From NCBI GenBank assembly GCA_011525915.1, contig WYBM01000027.1:1-64000 (forward strand): a stretch of 64,000 nucleotides of DNA, written 5' to 3'. This DNA is from Ardenticatenaceae bacterium (GTDB lineage Bacteria > Chloroflexota > Anaerolineae > Promineifilales > Promineifilaceae). The notes beneath the pieces were generated by a model, which was not told the DNA's origin, ran no database searches, and saw only the letters and a program-made list of their open reading frames with translations. Both the position numbers and the translations under genes were made by a program. Below, piece by piece: positions 24,156 through 32,935 of this stretch. The first letter of the stretch is position 1. The number at the start of each line of letters is the position of its first letter.

Positions 24156-26786
24156 ATGGATGATCTGATTGGTAAAAAAGTTGAACAATTTTTAATTGAA
24201 ACATTTATTGGTCACGGAAAAACAGGGGCCGTCTACCAGGCACGTGACTTAAACCTGGATCGCTCGGTGGCCATTAAGTTTCTTTCCCCAGAACTGGCCG
24301 TACAGCGGGGCATCCAGCAGTTGGTCGCCCAAGCAGCCCGTACAGTGTCTTCGTTGACCCATTCTTCTATTGTTACTCTTTACAACGTGGGTCATCAGGA
24401 CGGCCGTGCTTACATGGTGATGGATTATGTCAACGGCATGGGCCTGAACAAGGCACTGCAGCGGCTGGCCAGCCGCCGCCAGTTTATGCCGCTAGATGAA
24501 GCACTGCACATTATTGCTCAGGCAGCCGATGCCCTGAGCGCCGCTCACCAGATAGGTGTACGCCATCTCAACTTAAAGCCCAGTAACATCCTCATCAAGC
24601 GGCAGCAGCGGCCATCTCGCCCAGGTGAAACGTCATTACGGGCTATGCTTACCGATTTTGGTTTGTCGCTTATCCCCGAAACTGGCTTGCATGCGGCCCA
24701 TGTTGATCTGAGCAGCAACTACCCTTACCTCTCACCGGAACAATGTACCAACGGCTATGTCGACGGCCGTAGTGACATCTACAGCCTGGGGATTATCCTC
24801 TATCAAATGCTGACCAGCCGGTTGCCATTTGACATCCACACCCCCACCGAGGCCATCATGCGGCACTCCGTTGAGTCACCGCCGCCGCTAGATAACGTGC
24901 GCGCAGATTTATCGCCGGCCGTAACCATGATCGTCAATACCGCGCTGGCTAAAGACCCGGCAAACCGGTTTCAACTGGCAGAACAAATGGCCGATGCCTT
25001 GCGCCAGGCTGCCCGGATCACCTCTCCAATGGCTGATACGCCCCCCACACGCGCCTTTACAGGGGTCCAAAAGATGGCGGCCAACCCAACAGCGGCCAGA
25101 CCGGCCGCCAGGGCTACGGCCGCAGCCTCCTCCATCCACCAATCGGCAAAGGTATCAGACCCATCCCCCATCAGAGAGAGGCCAGACAGGGTGGTTGAAG
25201 AACGTTTGGAACCACCCACACCGCCACAGCCTACCCCGGCGCCAGCATCACCCAGGCCTACGTTTAACGCTGCCCAACTGGCATTATCAGAGACAATGCC
25301 GGTGCAGCCCCAATTTGACACCCCCATTTTTGAGGTGCCGCCCTATGACAGGCGGAAAAAACTGAACCACCAGGTTGCACCCGCCCCCCCTTCTAACGAA
25401 CCAGATATCACCCCGTCTCCCCTTCACCAACAGGGCGCGGCCGAACAGGGCACGGCCGTGCCGTCACAGTCAACGCCAGTACCAACCTTATCACCGCCTC
25501 TGGAAACGCCCTTAGAGGAATTACCCACAGACGTCCACGTCATGGACTTGCCGGAGCAGGAAGGGCAAATTGTCATCATTCGCCAGGGACGGGGCCCACG
25601 TCAGGTGACACTTAATAAGCCGCAAATCCTTATTGGCCGGGCCAAAGATAATGACATTGTGTTAAATGCACGTGATGTATCACGGTATCATGCCCGGTTA
25701 AATTGGGTAAACGGCCGTTGGCGTGTCACCGATTTAGACAGCAGCGGCGGCACTTTTGGCAACGGTCGTCGGCTGCCGGTTAATGAGCCTGAATCCTGGC
25801 CGGTTGAGCAAATTTTGCAGATAGGCTCTTATTTCCTGCATTGGGCCACCGCCACTGAAGCCTCGTTGACCAGCAACGTTAATGAAGAACCCAAAACCGA
25901 GCTTTTTCATATGCCCGAAGATGCCAGCCAGATCCAAAGCACTTCTGGCCGTTTTAGTGTAGCGTTGCATCCTGCCCTGATCACCATGATGGCCGGTGAG
26001 CAAACAACCGTACAAATCGAATTGTTTAATCAGGGCGCCACCACCGATACGCTTAAACTGGCGGTGGGGGGGCTGCCGGCGGGCACCTTTTCACTCACCC
26101 AGCATTTTGTGACGCTGGCCCCCGGGGCACGGGCTAATATCCCCCTTGTCCTACAACTCCCGGAAACGGGCACACTCATGTCTTACCGCATCGCCGCCGG
26201 CAACTATCCCTTTGAACTCATCACCCATTCAAAGACCACAGAAGGGGAAACGGCCGTTATCTCTGGCATGCTCATTGTTACCACGCTGGAACAATTCTCA
26301 CTAGGCATCTGGCCTTCACAGGTAGATGATGGTGATAATATTCGCATTCTCATTCGCAATGAAGGTAATGTTGCCAATTCATACAGCCTGGTAGGGCGTG
26401 ATGAAAAGAGCCTGATTCAATTTGGTGGGCAGCGCGGCCGTGTGCAGCTAAAACCGGGTGAAGCGGTCACCCAGGTTGTCACGGTGCGAACCCGGCAGCA
26501 GCCGCTGCTGGGTTCGGAAAGAGAGATCCCGTTTGAAGTAGAAGTGCGTACGGAAAACGGCCAACAGCAAATAAAGACCGCCTATGTGAAAGTGAAACCC
26601 CAGGTGCCCAAATGGGCCTTATGGCTCAGCACCATTGTGGCTGTTTTGTTGTTGAGCATTCTGATCGCCACGGCCGTGTTTACCCAAAGCCAGGCACAGT
26701 CACTCCCCCCTACACCGGCCAACGTCACCCCCGCCAGCCAGCCTCTCACAGACGCTGTTAACGTCCAACATACAGACGCACCGTAA
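24156..26786 (+). CDS. Ser/Thr kinase-like protein with FHA domain, probable pseudokinase
   Basis: An 876-residue protein. A Pkn-type kinase fold (about 10-280) keeps Gly-rich IGHGKTGAVY, VAIK Lys41 and DFG Asp167. The HRD catalytic loop reads HLNLKPSN, so the catalytic Asp is Asn139, and the helix C Glu is Gln59. A Pro-rich linker follows, then an FHA domain (about 475-560: LIGRAKDNDIVLNARDVSRYHARL), two Ig/CARDB-like beta domains (about 600-815) and a C-terminal membrane helix (about 825-845). The substitutions suggest a scaffold that binds phosphothreonine proteins rather than an active kinase. Confidence 0.9.
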   Translation: MDDLIGKKVEQFLIETFIGHGKTGAVYQARDLNLDRSVAIKFLSPELAVQRGIQQLVAQAARTVSSLTHSSIVTLYNVGHQDGRAYMVMDYVNGMGLNKALQRLASRRQFMPLDEALHIIAQAADALSAAHQIGVRHLNLKPSNILIKRQQRPSRPGETSLRAMLTDFGLSLIPETGLHAAHVDLSSNYPYLSPEQCTNGYVDGRSDIYSLGIILYQMLTSRLPFDIHTPTEAIMRHSVESPPPLDNVRADLSPAVTMIVNTALAKDPANRFQLAEQMADALRQAARITSPMADTPPTRAFTGVQKMAANPTAARPAARATAAASSIHQSAKVSDPSPIRERPDRVVEERLEPPTPPQPTPAPASPRPTFNAAQLALSETMPVQPQFDTPIFEVPPYDRRKKLNHQVAPAPPSNEPDITPSPLHQQGAAEQGTAVPSQSTPVPTLSPPLETPLEELPTDVHVMDLPEQEGQIVIIRQGRGPRQVTLNKPQILIGRAKDNDIVLNARDVSRYHARLNWVNGRWRVTDLDSSGGTFGNGRRLPVNEPESWPVEQILQIGSYFLHWATATEASLTSNVNEEPKTELFHMPEDASQIQSTSGRFSVALHPALITMMAGEQTTVQIELFNQGATTDTLKLAVGGLPAGTFSLTQHFVTLAPGARANIPLVLQLPETGTLMSYRIAAGNYPFELITHSKTTEGETAVISGMLIVTTLEQFSLGIWPSQVDDGDNIRILIRNEGNVANSYSLVGRDEKSLIQFGGQRGRVQLKPGEAVTQVVTVRTRQQPLLGSEREIPFEVEVRTENGQQQIKTAYVKVKPQVPKWALWLSTIVAVLLLSILIATAVFTQSQAQSLPPTPANVTPASQPLTDAVNVQHTDAP

Positions 26787-26867
26787 CTTGTAAATTGCCC
26801 CCGGGCGGCGTAACATTCCTGTGCGTCTTTGCGCCCTGGCGTAAAAAACATGCGCAGGAGAAAACTC

Positions 26868-28019
26868 ATGAATACGTCCATCATTAACGAAACCCATCGT
26901 TATTTTGCCCCGCAGCTAAATATGCCCCCACGCCTGCTGCTGGGCCCCGGCCCCTCCAATGCCCATCCACGTGTCTTGCAAGCCATCGCTATGCCCCAGG
27001 TTGGCCACCTGGATCCCGCTTTTATCGGCGTGATGAATGATATACAGGAGATGCTGCGTTATGCCTGGCAAACCCACAACACTTTCACCCTGCCCGTCAG
27101 CGGCACCGGCAGCGCTGCCATGGAAGCGGCCATCGCGAACCTGGTAGAGCCGGGTGACGTGGTGCTGATTGGCGTCATCGGCTACTTTGGCGAACGGTTG
27201 GTAGAAATGGCCTCTCGCTACGGCGCCGATGTGCGTATGATGGCAAAACCCTGGGGCGATGTTTTCACCCTGGAAGAACTTCATGCCGGGATCACCGCCC
27301 ATCAACCCGCCCTCCTGGCATTGGTCCACGCGGAAACATCTACCGGGGCCCTGCAGCCGCTAGACGGTGTGGGCCAAGTATGCCACGCGGCCAACTGCCT
27401 GCTGCTGGTGGACACTGTCACCAGCCTGGGCACAACGCCCATCTTTTTAGACACCTGGGAAGTAGACGCCGCCTACGCCTGTTCGCAAAAAGGGCTCAGC
27501 TGTCCACCAGGCGCTTCCCCTTTAACGCTGGGCGAGCGGGCCTTGGCCAAGCTGCATAACCGCGCTTCCAAAGTGCCCAACTGGTATCTGGATATGTCCA
27601 TCCTCAGCAATTATTGGGACGGTAAAACGCGCAGCTACCATCACACCGCGCCGATCAATTCGATGTACGCCGTGCGCGAAGGGCTGCGCCTGGTTGTAGA
27701 AGAAGGGCTGGCAGAGCGCTGGGCACGCCATCAGGCCAACGCCGAATTACTCTGGGAAGGGTTGGCAGACATGGGGTTATCTTGCCACGTCACGGACCCA
27801 GCCCACCGCATTCCGGCCCTGACCACCGTGTGCGTGCCCGAAGGGGTAGATGCCCGGGACACGGCCGTGCGCCTGCTGAACGAGTACAACATCGAAATTG
27901 CTGGCGGCTTCAGCCAGTTAGCCGGCAAAGTGTGGCGCATTGGTCTGATGGGCTTCAACAGCCGCCCGGAAAATGTAGCCCTGCTGTTAACGGCACTCAA
28001 ACAAGTGCTAGACCGGTAA
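26868..28019 (+). CDS. Class V aminotransferase (serine/alanine-glyoxylate type)
   Basis: A 383-residue PLP enzyme. LLLGPGPSNAHPRVLQA at the start, LPVSGTGSAAMEAA, VDTVTSLG and Lys208 in ACSQKGLSCPPG (Schiff-base lysine) are those of serine-glyoxylate/alanine-glyoxylate aminotransferases (purine catabolism or photorespiratory type). The start at 26868 follows AGGAG. The HIT-protein gene follows after 7 bp, so the two are probably co-transcribed. Confidence 0.93.
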   Translation: MNTSIINETHRYFAPQLNMPPRLLLGPGPSNAHPRVLQAIAMPQVGHLDPAFIGVMNDIQEMLRYAWQTHNTFTLPVSGTGSAAMEAAIANLVEPGDVVLIGVIGYFGERLVEMASRYGADVRMMAKPWGDVFTLEELHAGITAHQPALLALVHAETSTGALQPLDGVGQVCHAANCLLLVDTVTSLGTTPIFLDTWEVDAAYACSQKGLSCPPGASPLTLGERALAKLHNRASKVPNWYLDMSILSNYWDGKTRSYHHTAPINSMYAVREGLRLVVEEGLAERWARHQANAELLWEGLADMGLSCHVTDPAHRIPALTTVCVPEGVDARDTAVRLLNEYNIEIAGGFSQLAGKVWRIGLMGFNSRPENVALLLTALKQVLDR

Positions 28020-28026
28020 TCCCTCG

Positions 28027-28482
28027 ATGAAGCCATGCAAAACCTGTGCTCTGATAAACCAGCGTGACATGGGCGCCGCCCCATTATGGGATTGTATTCA
28101 CCGGACCAACTTTTGGGATGTTGTCCACAGTTACAATACCGCGCTGCCCGGCTGGATGGTGCTCGTCCTGCGGCGGCACATAGAAGCAGTTCATGAACTA
28201 ACTGAAAACGAAGCCGCGGAGTTAGGCTTGCTCATTCGCCAGGTTTCTATGGCGTTAAAAAAGACCACCGGGTGTCGTAAAACCTATGTGATGCAATTGG
28301 CTGAGCACGAAGACCATCCCCACGTTCATTTCCACGTTATCCCGCGCATGCCCGATCAACCGGAGGATCGCCATAGCACTAAAATCTTCGGTTATCTGGG
28401 CGTGCCTGAAGAAGCGCGTGTCACCGCAGAAACAATGAACACACTGGCGGCACAAATCCAACACCTTTTGCTCGCTGGCTGA
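28027..28482 (+). CDS. HIT-family hydrolase
   Basis: A 151-residue histidine-triad protein. The active-site motif is HPHVHFHVIPRMP (HxHxHxxPR) near residues 97-107, preceded by a Cys pair (KPCKTCALI) that may hold zinc. HIT enzymes hydrolyse nucleotide conjugates such as Ap4A or AMP-lysine. No strong ribosome site is visible, and translation may rely on the aminotransferase gene ending 7 bp upstream. Confidence 0.88.
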   Translation: MKPCKTCALINQRDMGAAPLWDCIHRTNFWDVVHSYNTALPGWMVLVLRRHIEAVHELTENEAAELGLLIRQVSMALKKTTGCRKTYVMQLAEHEDHPHVHFHVIPRMPDQPEDRHSTKIFGYLGVPEEARVTAETMNTLAAQIQHLLLAG

Positions 28483-28577
28483 TGCAGGGCTTTGAAGTGG
28501 TGATACGCCAGGGGTTGAGAGCCCTGAAAAGAAAGATTTCCGTGGTCATCTACCCCCAAAGTACATGCACGGCCGTG

Positions 28578-28608
28578 TTTGATCCCCCAGACATTCAACA
28601 GCCTGGGG
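28578..28608. repeat. Hairpin CCCCCAG/CTGGGGG downstream of the HIT gene
   Basis: A 7-bp GC-rich stem about 95 bp after the HIT stop, without a clear T-run. It may be a weak terminator or an RNA-stabilising stem. Nothing else is seen in the 288-bp gap 28483-28770 except the possible promoter at its end. Confidence 0.4.
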
Positions 28609-28720
28609 GTTAAGTTGGCAAAAAGGGAAATGTGGTGCGGCCAGTAAAGAAGCCCAGCACTATATTATCGGCTTTATCCAGGCGCATTTACAACTGTGGC
28701 CCTAGTTATTCACGAATCTA

Positions 28721-28745
28721 GCAACCTTTCCTGATATACTGCGTA
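28721..28745 (+). promoter_or_regulatory. Possible ECF-type promoter before the sigma gene
   Basis: GCAACC, 15 bp, CGTA matches the general AAC...CGT layout of ECF-sigma promoters, with a TTG start 25 bp on. Self-activation by the encoded sigma factor is the usual arrangement. This rests on pattern only. Confidence 0.35.
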
Positions 28746-28770
28746 TTGATGGCTGTCAGGAGAAAAAACG

Positions 28771-29358
28771 TTGAACAGTGAAGAATATGTCTGGCTCGAA
28801 AGAGCAATGGAAGGCGATAAAGAAGCCTTCGGTAACATTATAGAAGCATATCAGGGGCCTGTTTTTAACCTGGCCTACCGCATGTTGAACAATGCCAATG
28901 AAGCAGAAGAGGCGGCACAAGAGGCATTTATTCGGGCCTATACCCGGTTGGACAGCTACAACCCGGAGCATAAATTTAGCACCTGGCTGCTGTCCATCAC
29001 CTCTAACTACTGCATTGACATTATCCGCAAACGCCGGGCCATCCTGCTCTCTATTGATGAACCATTGGCCCCGCATCCGGCGCTCATGTCTGAAAAATCG
29101 GCTGGGCCAGAGTCACAATTGATGCAAAACGAAGAGCAGATTCTAGTGCAATCTCTTTTAGAAAAATTAGAGCCCGATTACCGGCAGGCTGTTGTTCTAC
29201 GGTACTGGTATGACCTATCTTACGAAGAGATTGCCGATATGATGAGTACAACTGTCAGCGCCATCAAATCACGCCTGTTCCGTGCTCGTCGGCAGCTGGC
29301 AGAACTGGGTGTGGCCGCCGGTATGGAAACCACCAGCGTGCCTGAGATGGCGACATAA
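28771..29358 (+). CDS. ECF RNA polymerase sigma factor
   Basis: A 195-residue group 4 sigma-70 factor. Region 2 (about 10-85) has NLAYRMLNNANEAEEAAQEA and FSTWLLSITSNYCIDIIRKRR. Region 4 (about 130-185) has YRQAVVLRYWYDLSYEEIAD and AIKSRLFRARRQL. The start is TTG at 28771 after AGGAG. It is followed by an anti-sigma gene (29384) and a membrane protein, the usual order for a cell-envelope response unit. Confidence 0.95.
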   Translation: MNSEEYVWLERAMEGDKEAFGNIIEAYQGPVFNLAYRMLNNANEAEEAAQEAFIRAYTRLDSYNPEHKFSTWLLSITSNYCIDIIRKRRAILLSIDEPLAPHPALMSEKSAGPESQLMQNEEQILVQSLLEKLEPDYRQAVVLRYWYDLSYEEIADMMSTTVSAIKSRLFRARRQLAELGVAAGMETTSVPEMAT

Positions 29359-29383
29359 AAACCTGAAAAGGGAGAGATTTGCA

Positions 29384-29935
29384 ATGGAGCATGAGAATTT
29401 TTATTTACTGATGATGGACGCGCTCGATGGTGAGCTTTTAGCTGACGACCAGGTACTGCTGGAATCTCACCTGCGCGCGTGTCCATCTTGCCATCAGGAA
29501 TGGCAAGCCATGATGGCCATTGATGCGCTGTTTCGCCGGTCGCCTGTACTCAGTCCAGCGGCCGGGTTTACCCATCGCACACTGGCCCGGCTGCCCAACC
29601 GGCGTGTGCGTTTGTGGGCTATGGGCACCATTTATATAACCTTGCTCACCGGCGGTTTACTGCCGCTGTTGCTGTTGACAATAGTCGCGGCCATTGCCAC
29701 ACCAGCGCTGCGTGAACCGGCTGTCGTACGTGGCTTTTTGCAACTCCTGGCCAAAGGCATGCAGCTGATAGGCACGGTAGTCGGCGCGATGTTGAATGGT
29801 TTGTCACAATTGATCGTAGAACAGCCATCGGTCTTGGGCTGGCTGTTGGTTATGGTAGGCATCGTCTTTTTATGGAGCGGCGTTTACCGACAGTTGTTGC
29901 GTGCGCCTGTCCGGCCGCAGCAACACATTTCCTAA
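29384..29935 (+). CDS. Zinc-finger anti-sigma factor (membrane)
   Basis: A 183-residue protein with an N-terminal ZAS-type motif (HLRACPSCHQEW, HxxxCxxC) that binds the ECF sigma. Two hydrophobic segments follow (about 85-110 YITLLTGGLLPLLLLTIVAA and 145-165 LGWLLVMVGIVFLWSGVY). It is encoded 25 bp after the sigma gene and would hold that sigma at the membrane until a signal releases it. Confidence 0.85.
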   Translation: MEHENFYLLMMDALDGELLADDQVLLESHLRACPSCHQEWQAMMAIDALFRRSPVLSPAAGFTHRTLARLPNRRVRLWAMGTIYITLLTGGLLPLLLLTIVAAIATPALREPAVVRGFLQLLAKGMQLIGTVVGAMLNGLSQLIVEQPSVLGWLLVMVGIVFLWSGVYRQLLRAPVRPQQHIS

Positions 29936-29947
29936 TTGGGGTTAGCT

Positions 29948-31021
29948 ATGAAACGGCGAATACTTCTTCTTCTTTTTATTTTAGCTTTGCTTTTACTTCC
30001 GCCAGGGGTGATCCTGGCGCAGACAAACTCAACCACGGTAACGTCTGGCGAGACCGTGAATGATGATGTGGTGTTGTTTGAGGGTGATCTGGCCATTGAA
30101 GACGGCGCCACCGTTAATGGTGACGTGACGTTGTTTTCAGGTGATGCCACCATTGCTGGCACAGTTAATGGCAACGTGGTGTTGTTTGATGGTGAACTGG
30201 TGGCCGAAGAAACGGCCGTCTTTAACGGCGATTGTATTGTCATGTCCGGTAACATTACTGATTACACGTCCCGTGGGCTGGCTTGTACCAATTTTAGCAA
30301 CGTTGTGCCCGAACTGAGCGGTTTGCTGGACAGAATACCGTTACCGCCCTCGGCACCAAGCATACCTGGGGCACCCACACCACCCTCGGTTGGGGCAGAA
30401 CCTTCGGGTGCATGGCTGTTTTTGGGTAACGTGTTCGGCGCTGTTTTTCGCAGCCTATTCTTAGGGGTCATTGCCTTTGCCGTGGCTACGCTGTTTCCCC
30501 AACATTTACACCAGGTGCGCAACACGGTACGTGAGAAGCCAATAGCCAGTGGCACCGTTGGGTTTCTAACCGGGCTGGCTGTGCCCTTCCTGATAGTGTT
30601 GGTAACCCCTGTGCTGATTGTCTTGGCGCTTGTATGCGGGCTGGGCATCTTGCTGGCCATTGCCCTGGCTTTAGGGTTTGCGGGTGCCATGGCGCTGGGC
30701 TGGTTTGCCGTGGGCAATCTGTTGGGCCAGCGCATGAGCGCGTGGTTAAACTTAAAAAACCGCACCTTGCCCGTAACCACGGCCGTCGGCACAATCACCC
30801 TCACCCTGATGTTGGGGCTGCTTGGCGCCGTTCCTTTTGTCTTCGGTGAAAGCCTGGCTGGCTTTATCATCTCTTGCATTGGCCTGGGAGCGGTAGCGCT
30901 GACCAAGTTTGGCACCCGAGCCTACCCTTTGGCGGAACCTGACATTCGCATCCTGACAAATCAGGACAAGGTCACGGCCGTGCTCAACACCCTGCCAGAT
31001 GATGTCAACAGCCTCAAATAG
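29948..31021 (+). CDS. Bactofilin-like membrane protein
   Basis: A 357-residue protein. A signal peptide (ILLLLFILALLLLPPGVILA) is followed by beta-helix style repeats of bactofilin/polymer-forming type, repeating near residues 35-95 (VNDDVVLFEGDLAIEDGATV, VNGDVTLFSGDATIAGTV, VNGNVVLFDGELV). A Pro-rich spacer and 5-6 membrane helices (about 155-330) complete it. Its position after sigma/anti-sigma suggests it is part of, or controlled by, that envelope-stress unit. Confidence 0.75.
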   Translation: MKRRILLLLFILALLLLPPGVILAQTNSTTVTSGETVNDDVVLFEGDLAIEDGATVNGDVTLFSGDATIAGTVNGNVVLFDGELVAEETAVFNGDCIVMSGNITDYTSRGLACTNFSNVVPELSGLLDRIPLPPSAPSIPGAPTPPSVGAEPSGAWLFLGNVFGAVFRSLFLGVIAFAVATLFPQHLHQVRNTVREKPIASGTVGFLTGLAVPFLIVLVTPVLIVLALVCGLGILLAIALALGFAGAMALGWFAVGNLLGQRMSAWLNLKNRTLPVTTAVGTITLTLMLGLLGAVPFVFGESLAGFIISCIGLGAVALTKFGTRAYPLAEPDIRILTNQDKVTAVLNTLPDDVNSLK

Positions 31022-31048
31022 TCCTCCTTCTTAACCTCCTCTTCCCTT

Positions 31049-31093
31049 AAAGAAAAGAGGCGCCCGCTCAAAGCGGTGCGCCTCTTTTCTTTT
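31049..31093. terminator. Bidirectional intrinsic terminator
   Basis: A perfect long hairpin (AAAGAAAAGAGGCGC paired with GCGCCTCTTTTCTTT, inner CCGC/GCGG) has A- and T-rich ends. It lies between convergent genes ending at 31021 and 31121 and can stop transcription from both. Confidence 0.9.
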
Positions 31094-31120
31094 GTACCTG
31101 TTTAGGGGAGGTGAAGAACG

Positions 31121-31813
31121 TTATACGACGAACTTCTCCTCTTTGGGGGCCCCTCCTGCACGCATGGCAATTTGTCCATACAAATGCCCAGAAAGGGCGG
31201 TAATATAGGCCCCGGCCCCCAGGGAAATAACCCAGCCAATGCAAGGAACTTGCCCCACCAGACCAATGACAAAGATAATGCCAAACATAATGCCTACCGC
31301 AATGGCAATGTCAGCAATATTATCACGAACGATCCCAAAAACTTCGCCAAAACGGAAGCAGGCACCCAATTCACTGGTACGCACATACTGAATGATGATT
31401 GCCGGGTTAATAAAGAGCAGGGCCAGCCCGAAGAGAAGGCCCAGGCACATCACCAGGCCAAAGGTGGCAAAGATTCCTGCCGCTGCCGCATCTTCACTTA
31501 CTTCGCTCAGGCTGCCGAACCCAACCGTTGAAACGGTAGCAATACACATCAACAGCCAGAAGGGCAAGGTATAAACCAGGACAGCAAGAAACACATTCAA
31601 CCCATCACGCAGAAAACCACCCCAATCTTCCCATTCAGGCAGCGGCCGTTCCACATCATTCATCACATTGCGGGTAATAGCCACCAGGTAACCGTTTAAC
31701 AAAAACGCCGGAATCAGAAATATGGAAAGGATTGACATCACCAGGGCGATGCCCAGTTTGTTAATCCAGCGTTCGTCTTCGGTAACATAGGTTAATGCTT
31801 TGCCAATATCCAT
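31121..31813 (-). CDS. DUF4013 membrane protein
   Basis: A 230-residue integral membrane protein with about five or six helices. NGYLVAITRNVMNDVERPLP and EWEDWGGFLRDGLNVFLAVL match the conserved N-terminal pattern of DUF4013 proteins of unknown function. Membrane segments include about 20-45, 75-100, 115-145 and 165-215. It has no obvious partner and is convergent with the bactofilin-like gene. Confidence 0.82.
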   Translation of the reverse strand: MDIGKALTYVTEDERWINKLGIALVMSILSIFLIPAFLLNGYLVAITRNVMNDVERPLPEWEDWGGFLRDGLNVFLAVLVYTLPFWLLMCIATVSTVGFGSLSEVSEDAAAAGIFATFGLVMCLGLLFGLALLFINPAIIIQYVRTSELGACFRFGEVFGIVRDNIADIAIAVGIMFGIIFVIGLVGQVPCIGWVISLGAGAYITALSGHLYGQIAMRAGGAPKEEKFVV

Positions 31814-31904
31814 TTTTTTCCTCCAATTTTTAACAAGGAAACATTATTAAGTGTGGGATTAAGCTGAGAGGATTGTAAAGGGGAAGTGACATAACGTCAA
31901 CCGG

Positions 31905-31933
31905 TTTGCAAACGGCCGTAACAACGGTAGAAT
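31905..31933 (+). promoter_or_regulatory. fmt promoter, leaderless layout
   Basis: TTTGCA (31905-31910), 17 bp, TAGAAT (31928-31933), then only 7 bp to the fmt ATG. Transcription would start at or next to the start codon, so the mRNA is probably leaderless. An ACGGCCGT octamer fills the spacer. Confidence 0.55.
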
Positions 31934-31940
31934 GCCCCCC

Positions 31941-32894
31941 ATGTACAAAGTTGCTTTTATGGGCACACCTGATTTTGCCGTGCCCGCTTTACAGATATTA
32001 CTCAAAACCCAACATGTGGTTGGTGTTGTCACCCAGCCAGACAAACCGGCAGGGCGTGGGCATCATCTGCGGCCGTCACCGGTAAAAGTGGTGGCACAGG
32101 CCGCCGGCATTCCCGTTTACCAACCCAAATCGCTCAGGAGTGAGGCTGCCGCCGCACCGCTGCAGGCGTGGCAGCCAGATGTTATTGTGGTCGCCGCCTT
32201 TGGGCAGATTTTACGCCCCCATGTGCTGGATTTGCCGCCGCACGGCTGCCTGAACGTGCATGCTTCCCTGCTGCCGCGGTGGCGGGGCGCCTCACCTATT
32301 CAACATGCCTTGCTGGCCGGAGACACTGTCACCGGTGTGTGCCTGATGCACATGGACGTGGGGTTAGATACGGGTCCCGTATACGTTTGTGACACCACCC
32401 AAATTACAACAGCAGACACGGCCGTGACGCTGCATAATCGCCTGGCGCATCTGGGCGCCCATCTACTGCAGCAGCATCTGGACGCCATCCTGGGTGGCAG
32501 CATCACCGCCACCCCCCAAGATGACAGCCAATCTACCCATGCGCCCATGATCAAGAAGGAGGATGGCTGGCTAGATTGGCACAAGCCCAGCGCCGCCTTA
32601 GACCGCCACATCCGGGCCATGACGCCCTGGCCTGGTGCCTTTACAACCTGGCAGGGAAATGTGTTAAAGATTTTGCAGGCAGCGCCCATCGACGGCCGTT
32701 TGCCGGCTGCCGCACCCGGCCAGGTGATAGAATTTGATGGAAATCAGGTTGTCCTTACCGGTGCAGGTGGCATACAATTGCAGGAAGTTCAGTTGGCGGG
32801 GAAAAAGGCCATGTCTATCGCAGATTTTATGCGTGGTCAACCCACCTTTACCGGTTCTCAATTAGGAGATTCAAGAGCGGAGGTTAGCACTTAA
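31941..32894 (+). CDS. fmt: Methionyl-tRNA formyltransferase
   Basis: A 317-residue enzyme that formylates initiator Met-tRNA. Conserved features are FMGTPDFAVPAL at the N-terminus, the catalytic HASLLPRWRGASPIQ (Asn-His-Asp type centre, near residues 105-120), MHMDVGLDTGPV, and a C-terminal tRNA-binding beta barrel (LQAAPIDG...LTGAGGIQLQEVQLAGKKAM). The ATG at 31941 gives the conserved MYKVAFMG start. The next gene begins 41 bp later. Confidence 0.96.
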   Translation: MYKVAFMGTPDFAVPALQILLKTQHVVGVVTQPDKPAGRGHHLRPSPVKVVAQAAGIPVYQPKSLRSEAAAAPLQAWQPDVIVVAAFGQILRPHVLDLPPHGCLNVHASLLPRWRGASPIQHALLAGDTVTGVCLMHMDVGLDTGPVYVCDTTQITTADTAVTLHNRLAHLGAHLLQQHLDAILGGSITATPQDDSQSTHAPMIKKEDGWLDWHKPSAALDRHIRAMTPWPGAFTTWQGNVLKILQAAPIDGRLPAAAPGQVIEFDGNQVVLTGAGGIQLQEVQLAGKKAMSIADFMRGQPTFTGSQLGDSRAEVST

Positions 32895-32935
32895 AAGTGA
32901 TCGGGGTTGCAATCTCCAGAGTTGCGTGAAGCCTT

